Positions 5,701 to 7,005 of a stretch of 7,005 bases of DNA are shown here, piece after piece. The notes under the pieces are model-generated. The model saw only the letters and a list, made by a program, of their open reading frames with translations, had not been told where the DNA came from and searched no databases. The DNA comes from Eubacteriales bacterium (lineage in GTDB: Bacteria > Bacillota_A > Clostridia > Christensenellales > Aristaeellaceae). A program made the translations under genes and the position numbers. Positions within the stretch are counted from its first letter, which is position 1, and each line of letters starts with the position of its first letter. The stretch is from assembly GCA_028692205.1 (NCBI GenBank), contig JAQUXV010000138.1:1-7005 (forward strand), written 5' to 3'.

Positions 5701-5846
5701 TATGGGGTTTACGGATGAATTGTTTTGAATGTGATGAATTTGTAAAAAGCCACAAGGGAAATGTAACGGTTTCGTAGAATGTATGCAGTAAACAGAGCAG
5801 GAGACAACCTGAGTTTGGAGAGCAAACTGCTGAGGGGGAGCGCGCG
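5701..5846 (+). promoter_or_regulatory. Leader of the unknown gene: weak promoter, hairpin and strong ribosome binding site
   Basis: A weak promoter-like pair TTGTTT (5720-5725) and TAAAAA (5743-5748), with a 17-base spacer, is the best I can find. AGTTTG/CAAACT (5812-5817 with 5823-5828) forms a hairpin just before AGGGGG (5833-5838). That ribosome binding site lies eight bases from GTG 5847 and fixes the start. The frame has no ATG, GTG or TTG between 5847 and the upstream in-frame TAG at 5775. Confidence 0.45.
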
Positions 5847-6374
5847 GTGGCCATACCTGTGGGAATATGTGATGTAGAACAGGTGCTTAGGCCGTGGCTT
5901 GGCTCTATGCTGCTTTCCTCAACGCCGATTGCGGGGCAGGTTGCCGGAACGGTGATGGATTACGCGCCCTATCGCCAAACGCTTCGGGAACTGAAAACAA
6001 CCGTGGAAAGCGAACTGCTGACCGGGGTCAACCGCATTACGGGCGGCAGCATGTGCGTGGTGTTGGATGATTACCGTACCAAAAGGTTGATGCTGCAGGA
6101 CATTCAATGGATGACCGATGAAGTGATGGGGCTGGTGTTCGACAGCTTAACGCCGTTTTCCGCCAACTTTACCAAGCTTAACGATTATGCTTTGCACGAG
6201 GAGAGCTTATCGGCGCTCAGAGTGCTGTATCAGAAATACCAAAAGTTCTTTTCCGTGGAGGAGTACGCTTTTCTGGTGCAGATGGTGCGTAAAATCTATC
6301 CTCCGCAGCGCTATGCGTCGTGGCTGGAAGATTTTCGGGAACCGTCGCCGCAACCTTGGGGAAACGACGGGTAA
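5847..6374 (+). CDS. Conserved-looking protein of unknown function
   Basis: This 175-residue product starts with GTG behind a strong ribosome binding site. I do not recognise a family. The N-terminus (MAIPVGICDVEQVLRPWLGS) is mildly hydrophobic but is not a signal peptide or clear membrane segment. The middle and C-terminal parts (about 40-160) look largely helical and mixed-charge, with features such as LRELKTTVESELL, SALRVLYQKYQKFFSVEEYAFLVQ and a tail ending in PSPQPWGNDG. There are no visible metal-binding cysteine clusters, Walker motifs or helix-turn-helix. Codon use matches the neighbouring genes, which supports real coding. It runs divergently from dnaA across the probable origin and is separated from recD2 by a terminator, so it is probably transcribed alone. 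A replication-linked role is only a guess from position. Confidence 0.7.
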   Translation: MAIPVGICDVEQVLRPWLGSMLLSSTPIAGQVAGTVMDYAPYRQTLRELKTTVESELLTGVNRITGGSMCVVLDDYRTKRLMLQDIQWMTDEVMGLVFDSLTPFSANFTKLNDYALHEESLSALRVLYQKYQKFFSVEEYAFLVQMVRKIYPPQRYASWLEDFREPSPQPWGNDG

Positions 6375-6415
6375 TGCCTGTTTCCGTTGGTTTGATAAGC
6401 TGTGCCGATGTGTAG

Positions 6416-6724
6416 ATGATGTCGTTGCCGGATTCCGCAAGCCGGACGGGAAGGGATACCGAACCCGAAGGGAAATATGCCGCTTATACCGACGCCTGTG
6501 GGCTGGAACCGGCGCTTGCCCTGTACCACCGCCGGGTGGAGGGTACGCCGGAAGCGGCGCGGCGTATCCCGGCGATTGAGTTTTCCGTAGCGGTAGCGCA
6601 ACAAAACCCGGCGAAACCAAAACCGATATTAGAACGAAAGCGGGGGAAACCCGTTCTTTTTTTACAGCCGCCGCGCCGGATACGCTCCGCCGCCATTGAA
6701 CGCGGCAGAACGTTCGTGCTATAA
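6416..6724 (+). pseudogene. Doubtful 102-codon frame, possibly a decayed gene
   Basis: A frame with G+C-rich third positions runs from ATG 6416 to a TAA at 6722. Its first two-thirds (EGKYAAYTDACGLEPALALY and following) look moderately protein-like. The same frame opens earlier at an ATG overlapping the previous stop (TAATG, 6372-6376) but is broken by an in-frame TAG at 6413. It has no good ribosome binding site, and its end passes through a strong terminator (6631-6663) and the recD2 promoter. It therefore cannot be an intact, normally expressed gene in its full length. It could be a remnant of a coupled downstream gene or chance. Confidence 0.2.
6631..6663 (+). terminator. Rho-independent terminator before recD2
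   Basis: AGAACG (6631-6636) pairs with CGTTCT (6652-6657), or alternatively CGGG (6641-6644) pairs with CCCG (6650-6653). TTCTTTTTTT (6654-6663) follows. It would end transcripts of the unknown upstream gene. Confidence 0.78.
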
Positions 6725-6725
6725 T
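6696..6725 (+). promoter_or_regulatory. recD2 promoter (sigma-A type, extended -10)
   Basis: TTGAAC (-35, 6696-6701), an 18-base spacer and a perfect TATAAT (-10, 6720-6725) preceded by TGC. The predicted start, near 6732, leaves an 18-base leader. The spacer contains the perfect palindrome GAACGTTC (6708-6715), extended by GCA on the left and TGC on the right with one extra base, a possible operator. Confidence 0.8.
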
Positions 6726-6749
6726 CCGAAGGAAACGGGGGAGAGCGGG

Positions 6750-7005
6750 ATGGAACAGCTGACGGCTACGGTGCTGGATACAACTTTTCGCAACGCTGAT
6801 AACGGCTATACGGTGCTGCGCGTGGCGGTTGGCAGAGCACAGCAGACGGTTGTGGGCTCCATGCCGGAACTTTCTTCGGGCGAGAACGTTACTTTTCAGG
6901 GAGAGTGGATTGAGCATCCCGTATACGGCAAGCAGTTCAGCGCGAAAACCTGCGAAATCACCCCGCCGGATTCACTCTCAGCGGTCGAAAAATATCTGGG
7001 TTCAG
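6750..7005 (+). CDS. recD2: RecD2-type ATP-dependent DNA helicase, N-terminal part (3' end outside window)
   Basis: RecD2 is a superfamily 1B 5'-3' helicase related to RecD but found without RecBC; in Firmicutes it acts in DNA repair and replication-fork maintenance. The window holds 85 codons of a protein usually about 740 residues long. The visible part is the characteristic N-terminal domain: TATVLDTTFRNADNGYTVLR, a TVVGSMPELSSGE segment, GEWIEHPVYGKQFSAK, and the start of the next element SAVEKYLGS, which in relatives continues into the helix-hairpin-helix region. The helicase motifs lie beyond the edge. ATG 6750 follows GGGGGAG (6737-6743) with six bases of spacing. It has its own promoter and is independent of the upstream gene. 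Confidence 0.92.
   Translation, partial: MEQLTATVLDTTFRNADNGYTVLRVAVGRAQQTVVGSMPELSSGENVTFQGEWIEHPVYGKQFSAKTCEITPPDSLSAVEKYLGS

Larger units (their letters stand above)
5346..5710. other. oriC: Probable chromosomal replication origin (oriC)
   Basis: The intergenic region upstream of dnaA holds seven 9-mers close to the DnaA-box consensus TTWTNCACA, all reading 5' to 3' on the reverse strand: TTATTCACT (5354-5346), TTTTCCACA (5421-5413), ATATCCACG (5486-5478), TTTTCAACA (5540-5532), TTTTCCACA (5571-5563), ATATTCACT (5616-5608) and ATATTCACA (5667-5659). An A+T-rich stretch lies at the far end (5611-5700). Clustered boxes, an A+T-rich unwinding element and adjacency to dnaA are the standard features of a bacterial origin. 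No perfect TTATCCACA is present. The 96-codon reverse frame across this region is best taken as chance. Confidence 0.75.

Noticed and set aside
5815..5877. Short leader peptide from TTG 5815 ahead of the unknown gene
   Set aside because: An SD-like AGGAG is present, but the spacing is long, the start weak, and the peptide has no attenuator-type features.
6207..6917. 236-codon reverse frame
   Set aside because: It runs antisense to the unknown gene and recD2, and across their terminator and promoter.

Overview
The window looks like chromosomal DNA of a Gram-positive, Clostridia-type bacterium (Bacillota) of moderate-to-high G+C. The reasons are the gene order rimO-pgsA-cinA-recA, a DnaA and a RecD2 of Firmicutes type, strong purine-rich ribosome binding sites and rho-independent terminators. 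I cannot name a genus from the sequence alone.

Layout. Bases 1-2862 carry a tight forward operon: the 3' half of rimO, pgsA, a stand-alone CinA C-terminal (NMN amidase) gene and recA. The first three genes overlap by ATGA junctions, recA follows after 21 bases, and a strong terminator closes the operon at 2916-2943. Bases 2863-3995 hold no convincing long gene. They contain two copies of an 88-bp double-hairpin repeat, copies of a TTTGCC/GGCAAA palindrome, a 188-nt extended hairpin with ten helices in register, a possible 49-codon reverse ORF, and terminator-type hairpins. dnaA lies on the reverse strand (3996-5324), convergent with recA. Its upstream region (about 5325-5710) has the features of a replication origin: seven DnaA-box-like 9-mers all in one orientation, an 80% A+T stretch, and a good dnaA promoter with a box-like site in its spacer. 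To the right, a forward gene of unknown function (5847-6374) is followed by a non-coding or decayed stretch, a terminator (6631-6663), a sigma-A type promoter (6696-6725) and the start of recD2, which runs off the window.

How it fits together. The window combines housekeeping functions (ribosomal protein S12 modification, phosphatidylglycerophosphate synthesis, NMN salvage) with recombination (RecA, RecD2) and replication initiation (DnaA plus likely oriC). Points for a second look: the DnaA recognition helix has His-Tyr where Asp-His is usual. dnaA is not followed by dnaN, and recX is not next to recA. If the origin is active here, the rimO-recA operon is transcribed head-on to the replication fork. 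The recA-dnaA gap holds modular repeats in which a short hairpin appears to be exchanged for a long structured one.
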